NCBI GenBank assembly: GCA_902555945.1
Contig: CACDUS010000004.1
Span: 54,782-118,781 of the forward strand
DNA length: 64,000 nt
Source: an uncultured Pelagibacteraceae bacterium
Lineage (GTDB): Bacteria; Pseudomonadota; Alphaproteobacteria; Pelagibacterales; Pelagibacteraceae
Direction of reading: 5' to 3'
In this document: positions 63,817-64,000 of the stretch, piece by piece
Numbering within the stretch: position 1 is the first letter of the stretch
Layout of the letters: each line of letters opens with the position of its first letter
Translations under genes and position numbers: made by a program
Notes under the pieces: generated by a model
Databases searched by the model: none
What the model was told of the DNA's origin: nothing
Seen by the model: the letters and a program-made list of their open reading frames with translations, nothing else

Positions 63817-63990
63817 ATGTCATCTAAGAGAGCAATGAAACAAGCACAAAAACAAGCTTATGCAAAGCATCGTAGTAATATTACAAATAGTCGTTTTGGA
63901 TTAAAAAAAAGAAATCCCTTAAAAAATAAAAAAAAAAAAATTAACTTTCTTTTTCAAATTTTTCTATTTTTTTGCAGGTGGAAATTTTAG
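63817..63990 (+). CDS. 57-residue very basic small ORF
   Basis: Below the track limit. ATG at 63817, 4 bases after the phosphatase stop. The frame encodes MSSKRAMKQAQKQAYAKHRS, then a run of Lys and a hydrophobic tail. The first 40 residues look like a nucleic-acid-binding peptide. A 13-base A-run (about 63929-63941) could cause a frame error, so the C-terminus is uncertain. Confidence 0.4.
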   Translation: MSSKRAMKQAQKQAYAKHRSNITNSRFGLKKRNPLKNKKKKINFLFQIFLFFCRWKF

Positions 63991-64000
63991 ACAATCCCTC

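Noticed and set aside
1-64000. CRISPR arrays, insertion sequences or prophage
   Set aside because: I saw no regularly spaced direct repeats, transposase, integrase or phage structural gene; the repeats found are short hairpins or operator-like sites.
1-64000. Glycine or SAM riboswitches expected in SAR11
   Set aside because: I looked for the usual glycine and SAM aptamer cores before metabolic genes and found none; only the TPP element is supported.

Overview
The window reads as chromosomal sequence of a SAR11 alphaproteobacterium (Pelagibacterales, 'Candidatus Pelagibacter'-like). The DNA is very AT-rich, genes overlap or sit a few bases apart, and terminators are few. The gene set is typical of the group: an Xsc/AprAB sulfonate module, a ThiV-type transporter behind a TPP riboswitch, a DmdA-like demethylase next to isocitrate lyase, TRAP and Amt transporters, and many tiny membrane proteins. 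I saw no insertion sequence, prophage, CRISPR array or rRNA. One tRNA gene (Leu, anticodon TAA) is present. These statements come from reading the sequence and recalling families; no searches were run.

Layout. 1-2.1 kb: end of folE, an AcuI/YhdH-type reductase and a LysR regulator. 2.1-6.0 kb: an iron(III) ABC transporter behind a Fur-like site; its permease gene carries a one-base frameshift. 6.1-11.2 kb: AzlCD exporter, a periplasmic thioredoxin, a persulfide-dioxygenase-like hydrolase, a cupredoxin with a DUF4396 protein, a MATE pump and a methyltransferase. 11.2-11.6 kb: an unusually long, structured intergenic region. 11.6-13.7 kb: three very small genes, then a TPP riboswitch and its symporter. 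13.7-15.4 kb: a YadGH-like ABC exporter. 15.4-19.7 kb: a DmdA-like demethylase, isocitrate lyase, a small unknown gene and a divergent ScfR/RamB-type regulator, separated by a repeat-rich operator region.

19.7-25.6 kb: small membrane and acetyltransferase-like genes, a GT87-like membrane protein, a short beta-carbonic-anhydrase-like protein, a large exported unknown protein, a TPR protein and RseP. 25.8-27.6 kb: HU and the ammonium transporter, whose ribosome-binding site overlaps a hairpin. 27.6-33.7 kb: a glycosyltransferase, rhodanese, HCCA isomerase-like and ABA4-like proteins, RecX, a DUF3553-CysQ-small-protein mini-operon, MnmA, and a 27-residue basic peptide. 33.7-39.0 kb: cystathionine beta-lyase, an MFS carrier, the pabB-pabA-pabC folate cluster and a HIT protein.

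39.0-48.6 kb is the most coherent module. It holds APS reductase (aprM-aprB-aprA), two small unknown genes, a TauE-type sulfite exporter, divergent suyBA (sulfolactate sulfo-lyase) and xsc (sulfoacetaldehyde acetyltransferase), and an FAD amine oxidase-like gene. Together they would take C2/C3 sulfonates to acetyl-phosphate and pyruvate, and export or oxidise the released sulfite.

48.6-64 kb: two GT87-like membrane proteins flanking tRNA-Leu and NAD kinase; a minus-strand run of M23 peptidase, SDR, TerC and GMC oxidoreductase; a complete TRAP transporter with an internal terminator; an NCS1 permease with an SDR; DUF3047; YbgC; a family-5-like uracil-DNA glycosylase; a histidine phosphatase; and a last small basic ORF. 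At least ten plausible genes shorter than 60 codons are missing from the supplied ORF track and are listed here.
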